64,000 nucleotides of DNA from Lachnospiraceae bacterium. Its GTDB lineage: Bacteria > Bacillota > Clostridia > Lachnospirales > Lachnospiraceae. The translations under genes and the position numbers were made by a program. The stretch lies in NCBI GenBank assembly GCA_017449075.1, contig JAFSKG010000016.1:33026-97025 (forward strand). Reading direction: 5' to 3'. Below are positions 52,006 through 61,400 of this stretch, piece by piece. Within the stretch, counting starts at the first letter, position 1, and each line of letters begins with the position of its first letter. The notes under the pieces are model-generated. The model saw nothing but the letters and a program-made list of their open reading frames with translations. It made no database searches and had not been told where the DNA came from.

Positions 52006-52014
52006 TGCTATAAT
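52006..52014 (+). promoter_or_regulatory. Extended -10 promoter of mutS2, leaderless geometry
   Basis: TGC directly precedes TATAAT (52009-52014), and exactly six bases separate it from the ATG at 52021, so transcription should start on the A of the start codon. No Shine-Dalgarno sequence is present and no convincing -35 is seen. Confidence 0.72.
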
Positions 52015-52020
52015 TATCTT

Positions 52021-54387
52021 ATGAAATCAATCTACGAAATACTTGAAATGAATAAAGTTTTAACAAAGCTTTCAGACTTTGCCGACTCAAATGATGGTAA
52101 GTCACTTTGTTTGACATTAAAAAAGATTGATAGTAAAAATGAACTATATAAGGCTATAAATGAAACTGACTCTGCTGTATCTTGTCTCAAAAGTTCAACT
52201 GCTCCTACATTTTCTAAATTAAATGACATAAGTGAGGCTCTAGTTAGACTTTCAAAAGAAGCAGTGCTTAATACATCAGAACTTTTAAATATCTCAAATT
52301 GTCTCGACATAGCTGATAGACTTATGGCCTATAGAAATACTAAAGAGTTTAATTCTTGTCTTGACATATATTTTAATTCTTTAGACTCTCTTCGATATGA
52401 AAATGATGAAATCAAAAGAGTGATAGTATCTGAAAATGAGATTGCTGACAATGCATCTTCTGTTCTCCTTGCTATAAGAAGAAAGAAAATGCTTTTAAAG
52501 GAAAAAATTCATACAACAGCAAATAGACTTCTAAATACCTACGGTCAATATCTTCAAGAGCCAGTCCTTGCAAACAAAGATGGTGCAATCTGCTTACCAG
52601 TAAAATCAGAATACAAAAATAAAGTGGACGGCACTGTCCACTCAGTGTCTGGAAGTCAGTTCACTATATTTATAGAGCCAAAAGAAATAATTGGTCTAAA
52701 TAACGAGATTGCAGAAAACGAAGCACTCGAACAGATTGAGATAACAAAAATTCTATATGAACTATCTAAGAGATTGGTTCCTCACATAGACATAATTAAA
52801 ACTAACTACAAGAATCTTGTCGCTCTTGATTTTGCATTTGCAAAAGCAAAATATGCAAATGACATTAATGCAACTCTCCCTATAATAAATGACGAAGGAA
52901 AGATTAGATTAGTTGACGCGAGACACCCTTTGATAAAGAAAGATGATATAGTTCCACTAAATATTAATTTGGGATTTGATTTTACTTCTTTAATTATCAC
53001 TGGTCCCAACACTGGTGGCAAAACTGTATCACTTAAAACTGTAGGTCTTATGGAACTTATGGCCTTATCTGGTCTCTTTATTCCTTGTGCTGAAAACTCA
53101 CAGATTGCAATTTTTGATAACATATTCGCTGATATTGGCGACGAACAAAGTATAGAGCAAAGTCTTTCAACTTTTTCATCTCACATGACCAACATCGTGA
53201 GTATATTGAAAAATGTAACAAGTAAGTCACTTGTTTTACTTGATGAAATATGTACTGGCACAGACCCAATAGAAGGCGCTAATCTCGCCATATCAATATT
53301 AAATGAACTTTTATCAAAAAATATACGCGTTATCGCCACCACTCACTATCCAGAATTAAAACGATATGCTCTCACCAAGCAGGGAGTTAAAAATGGTGCC
53401 TTTGAATTTAATGTTGATACACTTAAGCCTACATATAAACTCTTGATTGGTATTCCTGGCAAGTCGAATGCATTTGCCATATCAGAAAAGCTCGGGCTTA
53501 ATAAAAATATAATTTCAAGCGCAAGAGAACTCTTAGACACCGAAGATATAAGATTTGAGGACATAGTTGCAAATCTCGAAGAGAGTAAAAAGACAATAGA
53601 TCGAGAGCGAATCGAAATCGAACAATATAAGTCAGAAATTGAAGAACTAAAAAATAAAGTAAAACGACAAGAAAAAGGCTTAAATGACAGGGCAGACTCT
53701 ATAATAAGACAGGCTAAAGAAAAAGCGCACGACATACTTTTCAACGCCAAGACTCTAGCAGATGAGACAATAAAAAGTATAAAGGCAAGTGGTGGCGACC
53801 TAAACGCCTCAATAAACGAGAGAAGTAAATTAAATCGAGGACTAGCGCAATCAGCCGAGTCACTTATAGAAAAAGTTAAGGGACCTTCTCAGCCCCTTTC
53901 GGCTAAAAAAATAAAAATCGGTGCCACAGTTAAAGTTTTGTCATTCAATTCTGAAGGCATAGTTGAGACTTTACCAGATAAAGATTACAATCTATTTGTC
54001 CGCATTGGCATTATGAGAACTCTAGTCAATTTGCGAGACTTAGAACTTGTAAATAATGAAAACATCAAAGTAGATGGAACAAAAATAAAAAGAACCACCA
54101 ATAAAGATGGTTCATCAAAAATTAAACTTGAGAAATCATATAATGTAAGCACTGAAATCAATCTGATAGGTAAAACCTCTGACGAAGCTTTACTTGAACT
54201 TGATAAGTATATAGATGATGCATATATAGCTCATATCCCAGTCGTAAGAATTATCCATGGTCGTGGCACCGGCGCTCTCAAAAAAGCTGTAAATGAGTTT
54301 TGCAGGAAATCACAAATTATTAAGAATTATAGGCCTGGAGATTTCACCGAAGGTGGCGATGGTGTCACAGTAGTTTCATTTACTTAA
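52021..54387 (+). CDS. mutS2: Endonuclease MutS2 / ribosome rescue ATPase
   Basis: The 788-residue protein lacks the mismatch-binding domains of MutS. It has the ATPase core with Walker A GPNTGGKTVSLKT and Walker B LVLLDEICTGTDP, a coiled coil near residues 520-570, and a C-terminal Smr domain with the nuclease motif HGRGTGAL. The usual Smr start LDLRG reads INLIG here. MutS2 acts on branched DNA in some species and on stalled ribosomes in others. It is one of the few plus-strand genes in this half of the window. It converges with the DUF5711 gene, and their stop codons overlap. Confidence 0.95.
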   Translation: MKSIYEILEMNKVLTKLSDFADSNDGKSLCLTLKKIDSKNELYKAINETDSAVSCLKSSTAPTFSKLNDISEALVRLSKEAVLNTSELLNISNCLDIADRLMAYRNTKEFNSCLDIYFNSLDSLRYENDEIKRVIVSENEIADNASSVLLAIRRKKMLLKEKIHTTANRLLNTYGQYLQEPVLANKDGAICLPVKSEYKNKVDGTVHSVSGSQFTIFIEPKEIIGLNNEIAENEALEQIEITKILYELSKRLVPHIDIIKTNYKNLVALDFAFAKAKYANDINATLPIINDEGKIRLVDARHPLIKKDDIVPLNINLGFDFTSLIITGPNTGGKTVSLKTVGLMELMALSGLFIPCAENSQIAIFDNIFADIGDEQSIEQSLSTFSSHMTNIVSILKNVTSKSLVLLDEICTGTDPIEGANLAISILNELLSKNIRVIATTHYPELKRYALTKQGVKNGAFEFNVDTLKPTYKLLIGIPGKSNAFAISEKLGLNKNIISSARELLDTEDIRFEDIVANLEESKKTIDRERIEIEQYKSEIEELKNKVKRQEKGLNDRADSIIRQAKEKAHDILFNAKTLADETIKSIKASGGDLNASINERSKLNRGLAQSAESLIEKVKGPSQPLSAKKIKIGATVKVLSFNSEGIVETLPDKDYNLFVRIGIMRTLVNLRDLELVNNENIKVDGTKIKRTTNKDGSSKIKLEKSYNVSTEINLIGKTSDEALLELDKYIDDAYIAHIPVVRIIHGRGTGALKKAVNEFCRKSQIIKNYRPGDFTEGGDGVTVVSFT

Positions 54388-55673
54388 TAAAACCTTATGC
54401 ACTCTACTCCATCAATAAGACCAATTAAGAGTTCTGTGAATAACAGACTCTTTTTCTTTGCAACATATTGCACATCCACTTCCATTTCTTTGTCAAAAAT
54501 CATCCTGCCCCTCGAGTCATAAATCATAACTCTATTTCCATATAGATATATCACATAGTCGTCGCTTATGTAAAAATTCTCATAATCAAAGTCGATTTTT
54601 TTATCAGCAAGCAGCGTACCAATTTTATCAAAAATAATCATTCTATTATCTTCAAAAACTAATACCAAATAATTATTATTATACGATATTGAACGAATTT
54701 TAATATCAAACTCTCTCTTTGATGTAATAATTGGTTTAGTAGGATTTTTTGTAGATGCAAAGTACACACCACCATCATATATTAGTGCAGAATTCTCATT
54801 ATCAAAGTAATAAGCTCTTGCTAAAAACTTATCATTAAACTCTTCTATAAATTCACCTACTACTCTCTTTGAATTGACATTTTGTCCCGTCTCCCCAAAG
54901 TTGTAATATGTCGCTTTGGTATATATTTTTTCATTTGAAAGACAGACATATGCTACAGCTAGTTGCTCTCCATCATTTGAAGTTCCTAAGTCTATGGCAG
55001 TTCCATCTCCAGTCAGATTTGTCTTGATACTTATGTCAATTACCTCACCACCACTTCTATAAAGATTTATATAACTATTCTCTTCGTCACTTTGTAGGAT
55101 ATACAGTATGCCATCAGATGATAGCGTTATTTTTTGAATAGGGTTTGTAACTGTGTTATTGCCTCTTAAACCATTTTCATCAAAAATGTAAAACTCATAT
55201 GCATTTCTATCTGCAACCGCAAAGTACTTGTTATTATTCTTATAAATTGGATCTTTCATATTATAAGAAATAGTCCATCTAACTTCGCCTTTATCATTTA
55301 TGTAAGTAATTCCATCATTTGATATTCTCATCAATCCATTTTTGAAGCTATCATATTTTATACTTTTATTATTGATGTTATCGGAGCCTCTTGTGACACT
55401 TGTCTTCCAAAGCATCTCGGTTACATTGAAGTTTATGAACCTAATAGCAAAAAGTGCTGTGCCAATTAGCAGCAAAACAAACACGAGAATTGCTATGAAT
55501 TTCAAATTGATACGATTTTTGCTACTAACTTTTTTATCTTTTTTAAATCCTAAATCCTTAATTATGTAGTCTTCATTTTTATTTTTTTTAACTTTAAAAC
55601 TTGGGAGAGCGTTTTGCTCCCCCAAACTTAAATTATTTATATCTAACTTTTTCCTCGATTTACCTAACATCAA
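54384..55673 (-). CDS. DUF5711-family membrane-anchored beta-propeller-like protein
   Basis: A cytoplasmic N-terminus of about 55 residues precedes one membrane helix (about 57-77). The outside part of 350 residues contains repeated short strands with Asp and Gly turns (GLMRISNDGITYINDKGEVRW, YLVLVFEDNRMIIFDKIGTL, YVIYLYGNRVMIYDSRGRMIFD), as in a seven- or eight-bladed propeller. It matches DUF5711, a family common in Lachnospiraceae-type bacteria and of unknown role. It starts directly after the nucleotidyltransferase gene. Confidence 0.85.
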   Translation of the reverse strand: MMLGKSRKKLDINNLSLGEQNALPSFKVKKNKNEDYIIKDLGFKKDKKVSSKNRINLKFIAILVFVLLLIGTALFAIRFINFNVTEMLWKTSVTRGSDNINNKSIKYDSFKNGLMRISNDGITYINDKGEVRWTISYNMKDPIYKNNNKYFAVADRNAYEFYIFDENGLRGNNTVTNPIQKITLSSDGILYILQSDEENSYINLYRSGGEVIDISIKTNLTGDGTAIDLGTSNDGEQLAVAYVCLSNEKIYTKATYYNFGETGQNVNSKRVVGEFIEEFNDKFLARAYYFDNENSALIYDGGVYFASTKNPTKPIITSKREFDIKIRSISYNNNYLVLVFEDNRMIIFDKIGTLLADKKIDFDYENFYISDDYVIYLYGNRVMIYDSRGRMIFDKEMEVDVQYVAKKKSLLFTELLIGLIDGVECIRFY

Positions 55674-56585
55674 CTATATCTTAATATTTGCAAGTGCTTT
55701 TTTCACATATTCTTTATCAGATGCATATGTCACTCCATACCACTTGTCATTTACAGGTAGCACGTGTACGGTTCCTTTTCCCTCTTTGATAACATCATTT
55801 ACGACTGTAGGGAGTAAAAACTCAGATTTGATATTTTCATTATTCTTTTCAAGGAACTTAATAAGTCTTGACTCCAACTCAAATACAAATTCATAAGGGA
55901 ATCCAAACATGTTCATTGATACGAGGTCATTTTCTCCAATCATGACTTCTTTCTTGTTATCGTCTTCTCCTGTAATCCTACCATCTGGTTTTTTACTAAT
56001 TTCAAATGTCTCAACAACATCTGTCAAAAATCCGTTGTCGTCTTGTTTGCAAAGACCACGTGTTACTGTTCCATTTTCTGATAAAGTATTACCTATAACA
56101 TATCCTGCCATACACATTCTATATCTGTGGTCACATGCTGGACACTGACCAGTACAAGCTTCTGCATGTGTCACTAAGTGCTCATGAATTTTTTTAAAAC
56201 CTTCTGTACCATAATAGTCATCTGCATTTATAACTATAAAAGGAGAATCTATCACATCTTTAGCACAGTATATGGCATGTGCTGTTCCATATGGTTTCTT
56301 TCTTCCTTCTGGACATTTAAAACCACTTGGCAACATGTCAAGTTCTTGGAAGGCATATCTACATTTTACTTTTTTCTCAAGACGATTACCTATAATCTCT
56401 TTAAAATCTTTTTCAATCTCTTTTCTTATGATAATTACTACTTCATCAAAGCCTGCATCCATTGCAGCTTTGATACTGTAATCCATTATTATTTCTCCAT
56501 TTGGTCCAAGCGGAGTCAATTGCTTTATCCCTTCTCCAAATCTAGAACCAATTCCAGCGGCCATGATGACTAACTGTGTTTTCAT
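55674..56585 (-). CDS. Sugar-phosphate nucleotidyltransferase-like protein
   Basis: The N-terminal motif MAAGIGSRFGEGIKQLTPLG is the nucleotide-binding loop of sugar nucleotidyltransferases. INADDYYG supplies the metal-binding Asp, and AFQELDMLPSGF and KPYGTAHAIYCAKD follow. Residues near 145-160 contain a cysteine cluster (CTGQCPACDHRYRMC) not usual for the family, which may bind zinc. The sugar is unknown. AAGGGG precedes the ATG. The upstream terminator lies only 20 bases away, so expression may come from read-through. Confidence 0.85.
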   Translation of the reverse strand: MKTQLVIMAAGIGSRFGEGIKQLTPLGPNGEIIMDYSIKAAMDAGFDEVVIIIRKEIEKDFKEIIGNRLEKKVKCRYAFQELDMLPSGFKCPEGRKKPYGTAHAIYCAKDVIDSPFIVINADDYYGTEGFKKIHEHLVTHAEACTGQCPACDHRYRMCMAGYVIGNTLSENGTVTRGLCKQDDNGFLTDVVETFEISKKPDGRITGEDDNKKEVMIGENDLVSMNMFGFPYEFVFELESRLIKFLEKNNENIKSEFLLPTVVNDVIKEGKGTVHVLPVNDKWYGVTYASDKEYVKKALANIKI

Positions 56586-56605
56586 ATCTATTTCCCCTTT
56601 CTTCT

Positions 56606-56630
56606 AAAAAGCAGGTGCAAAGCACCTGCA
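56606..56630 (-). terminator. Intrinsic terminator after the YegP-like gene
   Basis: The stem GCAGGTGC / GCACCTGC with a three-base loop is followed by TTTTT on the minus strand, just past the stop of the YegP-like gene. Confidence 0.88.
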
Positions 56631-56635
56631 ATTAT

Positions 56636-57001
56636 TTATTCATCAACAACTTCAGCTTTTGCAGCACTCTTGCCAACAGAAGCAACTCCATTTTTGCAAG
56701 CTGCAAGTGATTTATACCCTTCTCCAACAGCTATAATCTGTGCATTTCCTGCTTTAAGGCGGAAACGGAACTCACCTTTCTTATCCTTATAGATTTCATA
56801 CTTTGGAACTGATAATTTCTTTACTTCTTTTGCAGTTTGATCCTCTACATGAGCTTTTGCATTTTTAATTACTGATTTAATACCTCTCTTGCAAGAATCT
56901 TTTGTGTTATAAACTTCTGATGTAGCTATAGTTTCTTTGTTGCTTGCTTTCAAATTGAAAGTAAATCCTGTTTTTGTTTGTTTAATTACGAACTGTGCCA
57001 T
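56636..57001 (-). CDS. YegP/DUF1508-family protein with two repeats
   Basis: The protein has two copies of the small DUF1508 unit. The first contains FVIKQTKTGFTFNLKASNKE and YNTKDSCKRGIKSV, and the second YEIYKDKKGEFRFRLKAGNAQII and YKSLAACKNGVASV. The fold is a tandem alpha-beta repeat of unknown function. A promoter (-35 TTGAAA, 16 bases, -10 TATAAT) and a GGGAGG site precede it, and a terminator follows, so it is a single-gene unit probably expressed at a good level. Confidence 0.92.
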   Translation of the reverse strand: MAQFVIKQTKTGFTFNLKASNKETIATSEVYNTKDSCKRGIKSVIKNAKAHVEDQTAKEVKKLSVPKYEIYKDKKGEFRFRLKAGNAQIIAVGEGYKSLAACKNGVASVGKSAAKAEVVDE

Positions 57002-57050
57002 AATAAACCTCCCAAATTTTTTAAAGAAAGTTTAACACTTCTTTTTCATT

Positions 57051-57078
57051 ATTATAGCATATTCATATTTTTTTTCAA
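57051..57078 (-). promoter_or_regulatory. Promoter of the YegP-like gene
   Basis: The -35 TTGAAA (57073-57078) and -10 TATAAT (57051-57056, with TGC before it) are 16 bases apart. The leader of about 45 bases holds GGGAGG. Confidence 0.82.
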
Positions 57079-57111
57079 TAAAAAACCTAATGTACGGCAC
57101 ATTAGGTTTTT
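57079..57111 (-). terminator. Terminator of the rpsF-ssb-rpsR unit
   Basis: The 13-base-pair stem AAAAACCTAATGT / ACATTAGGTTTTT has a five-base loop and ends in T-rich sequence on the minus strand right after rpsR. Confidence 0.9.
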
Positions 57112-57115
57112 ATAA

Positions 57116-57394
57116 TTACTCGATAACGTATGGTAATATTCCAACGTGACGAGCTCTGTTAATTGCATTTACGATTTCTCTTTGGTGTTTAGCACAAGCA
57201 CCTGTAACTCTTCTTGGAAGGATCTTTCCTCTCTCTGAAATATACTTTCTAAGAGTCTTTTCATCCTTATAGCTTATAGCTTGAGCACCTTTTGTACAGA
57301 ATTGACAAGTTCTCTTCTTTCTTGGTCTAAATCCTGACTTTCTATCTTTTCTATCTTCTTTATCGTAAAATTTTTGTTTCTTTTCAGCTGGCAT
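57116..57394 (-). CDS. rpsR: 30S ribosomal protein S18, zinc-binding type
   Basis: The 92-residue protein contains CQFC and, later, [10 protein letters not shown], the cysteine set of the zinc-binding S18 form. The usual S18 core reads [22 protein letters not shown]. The N-terminus is extended and basic. S18 pairs with S6 on the 30S platform. AAAGGAGG precedes the ATG. The gene ends the rpsF-ssb-rpsR unit. Confidence 0.97.
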   Translation of the reverse strand: MPAEKKQKFYDKEDRKDRKSGFRPRKKRTCQFCTKGAQAISYKDEKTLRKYISERGKILPRRVTGACAKHQREIVNAINRARHVGILPYVIE

Positions 57395-57416
57395 CTTATT
57401 ATCCTCCTTTTAATCT

Positions 57417-57845
57417 CTAAAATGGGATATCTTCATCTGTAGAGCCTTCAATTTCCATAAATCCGTCTGTCACAGAAGCACTGCTCTCCTTAGAAGCAGC
57501 TGGAACAGCTTGACCATTCTTTGGTGCATCTGCAAATTCCTGATTCTCAATGACAACATCTGCTGTTGGTACTTTTTGACCATCTTTATTGGTGAATTCA
57601 CCAATTTGAAGTCTTCCCTCTACCAACACTCTTTGTCCTTTATGGAAATACTTAGAAGCAAATTCTGCTGCTTTTCCAAATGCAACACATCTTATAAAAT
57701 CTGTTGCTTTGCTTCCATCTTCTTTCTTTGCAAATCTTCTATCTACGGCTAAAGTATATCTTGCTATAGCCATTGAAGCGTCCTTTGATGAATATTTTAG
57801 ATCTGGTTCTGCGGTAAGTCTACCCATTAAAATAATTTTGTTCAT
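57417..57845 (-). CDS. ssb: Single-stranded DNA-binding protein
   Basis: The N-terminal OB-fold has the typical MNKIILMGRLTAEPDLKYSS and DFIRCVAFGKAAEFASKYFHKGQRVLVEGRLQIG. The Ala/Ser-rich linker ends in the acidic tip DEDIPF, which docks repair partners. The 142-residue length is normal. Position between rpsF and rpsR is the standard Firmicutes arrangement. Confidence 0.97.
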   Translation of the reverse strand: MNKIILMGRLTAEPDLKYSSKDASMAIARYTLAVDRRFAKKEDGSKATDFIRCVAFGKAAEFASKYFHKGQRVLVEGRLQIGEFTNKDGQKVPTADVVIENQEFADAPKNGQAVPAASKESSASVTDGFMEIEGSTDEDIPF

Positions 57846-57870
57846 AATTCTCTCTCTTTCTTAAATGTAT

Positions 57871-58161
57871 TTAAGCGTCTTGCTTTACAATTAAGAATCT
57901 AACTACATTTTCCATAATACGTACTGAATTTTCAAGTTCACCAGGTGTTGATTTCTTGCCTTCAAACTTGATGAAGTAATAATAACCTTCATTCATGTGA
58001 TCAATGACGTAAGCAAACTTTCTCTTACCCCATTCCTCAACAGGCTCCTCAACACTGCCACCGAAACGACTTACATAACCTTTGATCTTTTCAATCTCAG
58101 CATTTCTTTGCTCGTCTTCAAGTTTCGCATTAAGTACAACGCACAATTCATACTTGTTCAT
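57871..58161 (-). CDS. rpsF: 30S ribosomal protein S6
   Basis: The 96-residue protein matches S6 throughout: YELCVVLNAKLEDE at the N-terminus, the basic segment VEEWGKRKFAYVID and GYYYFIKFEGK. AAAAGGAGG lies before the ATG. A promoter and a structured leader of about 100 bases precede it, as expected of the S6:S18 autoregulated operon. Confidence 0.97.
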   Translation of the reverse strand: MNKYELCVVLNAKLEDEQRNAEIEKIKGYVSRFGGSVEEPVEEWGKRKFAYVIDHMNEGYYYFIKFEGKKSTPGELENSVRIMENVVRFLIVKQDA

Positions 58162-58178
58162 GTTTTTTACCTCCTTTT

Positions 58179-58215
58179 GGACTAATGGCCAGCGACGGTA
58201 ACGCTAGCAAGTGCC
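58179..58215 (-). promoter_or_regulatory. Structured rpsF leader, candidate S6:S18 autoregulatory element
   Basis: On the minus strand the leader folds into an outer stem GGCACT/AGTCC (one bulged C), a small internal loop and an inner seven-pair stem GCTAGCG/CGCTGGC with loop TTACCGT. It ends four bases before AGGAGG. Many rpsF leaders contain a structure with a CCG element that binds S6:S18, and a CCG occurs in this loop. The match to the published motif was not aligned. Confidence 0.45.
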
Positions 58216-58272
58216 TAAACAAACAAGCAATTGTAAAACAAGGCTTATCTGCTTATTCCTTTGGCAACGGAA

Positions 58273-58301
58273 ATTGTAGCATAAATGGTGGAATTTTACA
58301 A
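58273..58301 (-). promoter_or_regulatory. Promoter of the rpsF unit
   Basis: The -35 TTGTAA (58296-58301), a 17-base spacer and the -10 TACAAT (58273-58278, with TGC before it) place the transcript start near 58266. Confidence 0.72.
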
Positions 58302-58356
58302 GGGGGATTAAAGTATTTGAACAAGTATTAAAAATATTGTGTTAATAGGTATTAAT

Positions 58357-58419
58357 TTATACTATTTGTAGTATTATAGAAACAAATACAACCACAAACA
58401 TAAGTAATTTAAATTTCAT
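58357..58419 (-). CDS. Possible 20-residue hydrophobic peptide
   Basis: An ATG with AGAGGA seven bases upstream opens a 20-codon frame with a Lys-containing N-terminus followed by a hydrophobic stretch (MFVVVFVSIILQIV), long enough to cross or dip into a membrane. It lies 34 bases after the giant surface protein gene and before the rpsF promoter. There is no recognisable family and such short frames arise by chance, so this is only a candidate. The rest of the 292-base gap 58162-58453 holds the rpsF promoter and leader. Confidence 0.3.
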   Translation of the reverse strand: MKFKLLMFVVVFVSIILQIV

Positions 58420-58453
58420 AATCTTATCCTCTTGTATAATTCATTTTATATAT

Positions 58454-61400
58454 CTATTGTATCCACTTGCCATTTTCTCCTACTTGATAGCCATCAGGTG
58501 TCACACTATTTATAAGCATTGTCCCATCTGTTCCAAAATAGTACCAGTCGTTCACAATTTTAGTCCAACCAATTGCCATAAGACCTTCTCTCTTATCATA
58601 TGTAGCATCAAAATAGTAGGTTTTATTATCTGCTGTTTTAACAAAGCCTTTCCACATATCACCTTGAGCATCAAAATAATATGTCTCTATTACTAATTTA
58701 CCTGTAGCTAAACTATTAAAGTTTTCATCTTCTCTTGCTACAATATAGAATCCATCTACTGCATTTATATTTAAGCCATTTTCAAGATCACCTTTTAGTT
58801 GCCATTTATCTTTTATTGGATCATAACTCCATTTGCAAGTATTATAACTTAATGCAGCCTTAATATCTTTTTTAGTATTAATGCTCAACACACTTGGTAT
58901 ATTATTTTTAGGTGCTAATACACCACCACCACCGCCACCACCACTACTTCCCCCACCTCCTCCTGGGTTATATGGGCTTGGGCTTGGACTTGGACTCGGA
59001 CTTGGATTTTGATCCCATTTCGCATATACAACTTGAGTTGTTGTGCCAGTTGTCAAATCATCACCTAAATACTGATTCACATATGAAAGTTCTTTATACC
59101 AACCTGCAAAGGCATAACCAGTAGTAATATTTTCTGGTGTCGGAGGCGTATATGATACACCATAAGTTTTAAGTTTTGGCGTTATAGGATTTGCATGACC
59201 ACCTAACTCATAAGTTATATAGTATGTATGTGCTGCCCATTTTGCATAAATTGTTTTACCTGTGGTGTCTGTGCTTATATCTACTTGTCCATTAAATGGA
59301 ATAGTGTATACCTTAGTTTCTGCATTATAATCTGCATACCAACCATCAAAGTCATAGCCAACTCGTGTTGGATTAACAAGTGTCACTGCTTTACTATATG
59401 TTTTTATAAATGTATTGGATGTTCCACTTGGAAGCGTTCCTCCTAGTGCGTCATATGTTATATTATACTTTATTAAGTTCCATTTAGCATAAATTGTTTG
59501 TGGGCTTGTACCATTTGTTAAGTCATCCACACCAGTCCACTCATTTATAAATGCAGCTTCCTTAAACCATCCAATAAACTCAAACCCAGTCGGAATAACA
59601 GATGGATTTTGTAATACTCCATCTGCAAGTGACACACCATAAGTCTTTGTTATAGTTGATGATGGTGGCATAGCGCCTGCTGTACTTGCTTCTGAACCTA
59701 AATCATAGTCAACTATATACTCATGTGGAAGCCATTTTGCATATATATTTTTTATATCTCCGTCTAATGTACATATATCTATAGCTCCATCATATATATT
59801 TGTAAATGTCTCAGTTGATGACTCATAATTCTGATACCAGGCATCAAAATCATATCCCTCTTTTGTTGGATTTGCTAGAGTCAAATTAGTATCATAAATT
59901 TTAATGTCTGTCGCAGGTGAAACTGAACCACCATTTGCATTATATCTTATAGTATATGTGATTGGTTTCCATTTAGCATAAAGTATTATGTTTGCTGACA
60001 CTATATCAGTTTCAAAATTAAATTGATTAGTATATCTACTATCAAAATCAGTAACTGCTTGATTATAATTCTGATACCAACCACAGAATTTATAGCCTAT
60101 CTCATTAGGACTTGCTGGTCTATCTGCACTTGGAACTATAACATTATACCCAACTTCTATATTGGATGGAGTAGCGCCATGATCCAACATATTGAAACTT
60201 ACTTCGTAGGTCGGGAGTTCCCATCTCGCATAGAATACATAGTCATATTCAAAAGGTATTAATGGAACATTTGCAGGTAATACTGTCACTTTTTTTGTCT
60301 CATCCCAAATACCTGTATTAGATCCATCCTCTGTATACCAGCCTTTAAATACATAATCAATATTTCCATCATTTTTAACTATGTCAGATGCTACTGGAAG
60401 TATAACTTCTTCATCATAATTTTTTAACCATCCTGGTGCTGGGCCTGTCCATTCACCACCATTCCTAAAATAAATAATCCTCCTAGAATCAATTTCTATT
60501 TTTGGTGTTAAAGTAATATCACCGGTTTGAACTATAGGAATTTCATTATATACAACTACACCATCATTAATTTTCCATCCAGAAAAATTATAGCCAGTTG
60601 GTACTAATATATCATCTCTAGAAGGAAGTTTTTGTCCTGGTTGATAAGTCTTATAATCATTCCATAATGCTGCTTCAGGCTTAAAACGAACATCTCCCAA
60701 ATTCCAATAAACTTTATTATTATTCAATCTAAAATACCGTGATGTGAGATCAACATAAATTGCAGGGCGAACACCAACTGTATTATTATTTAAAAGTTTT
60801 TGATCTACGACTAAATTATCACCAATAATGATATCAGCATAGTTTTTAGTGTCACTTTGTGAACGAAGCCACCAAGAGCTTGCTCCATTATCATACACTT
60901 TTAACTGGTAATGATCATTATATATGTTTTTTGCATATGGAGTTGCAGAAGCATAAAGATATGCTGGAACTCCATTACCAAGATAAGAAAGGTCATCACG
61001 ATGCATTAAAAATATTTTATCATTAGTATCTAAACAAAAACTATTTCGCAATGTTTTCTCCTTAATGACACCTTTCTGAATATCATTAAAATAATTTTTG
61101 TTATCATCATCAATTATAAATGTGTCATTTAACCAGTTTCTAACAGTTGATGTTTCCCAATTCCTCCTACCGCCTAAATCATTATAAGAAACATTATCAA
61201 GTATTTTTTCAGAAACAAGAAATGCTTCATCGTCATTTTTATATAACAATTTCCACTTAATTGGTTCTAACAACTCTCCAGTTGTATCGCTTTGTGGATA
61301 TCGACCAAACCAAATCTCATTATTATAAACAGCTTTTATTGTTTTGTCTCCATAATCAGATGTTGTTATACTTGTAACTTTAATACCATTTACTTCCCAA

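Noticed and set aside
58920-59010. Short direct repeats that could suggest a CRISPR array
   Set aside because: Units are only 6 bases, have no spacers, and encode a Pro-Ser linker in frame.
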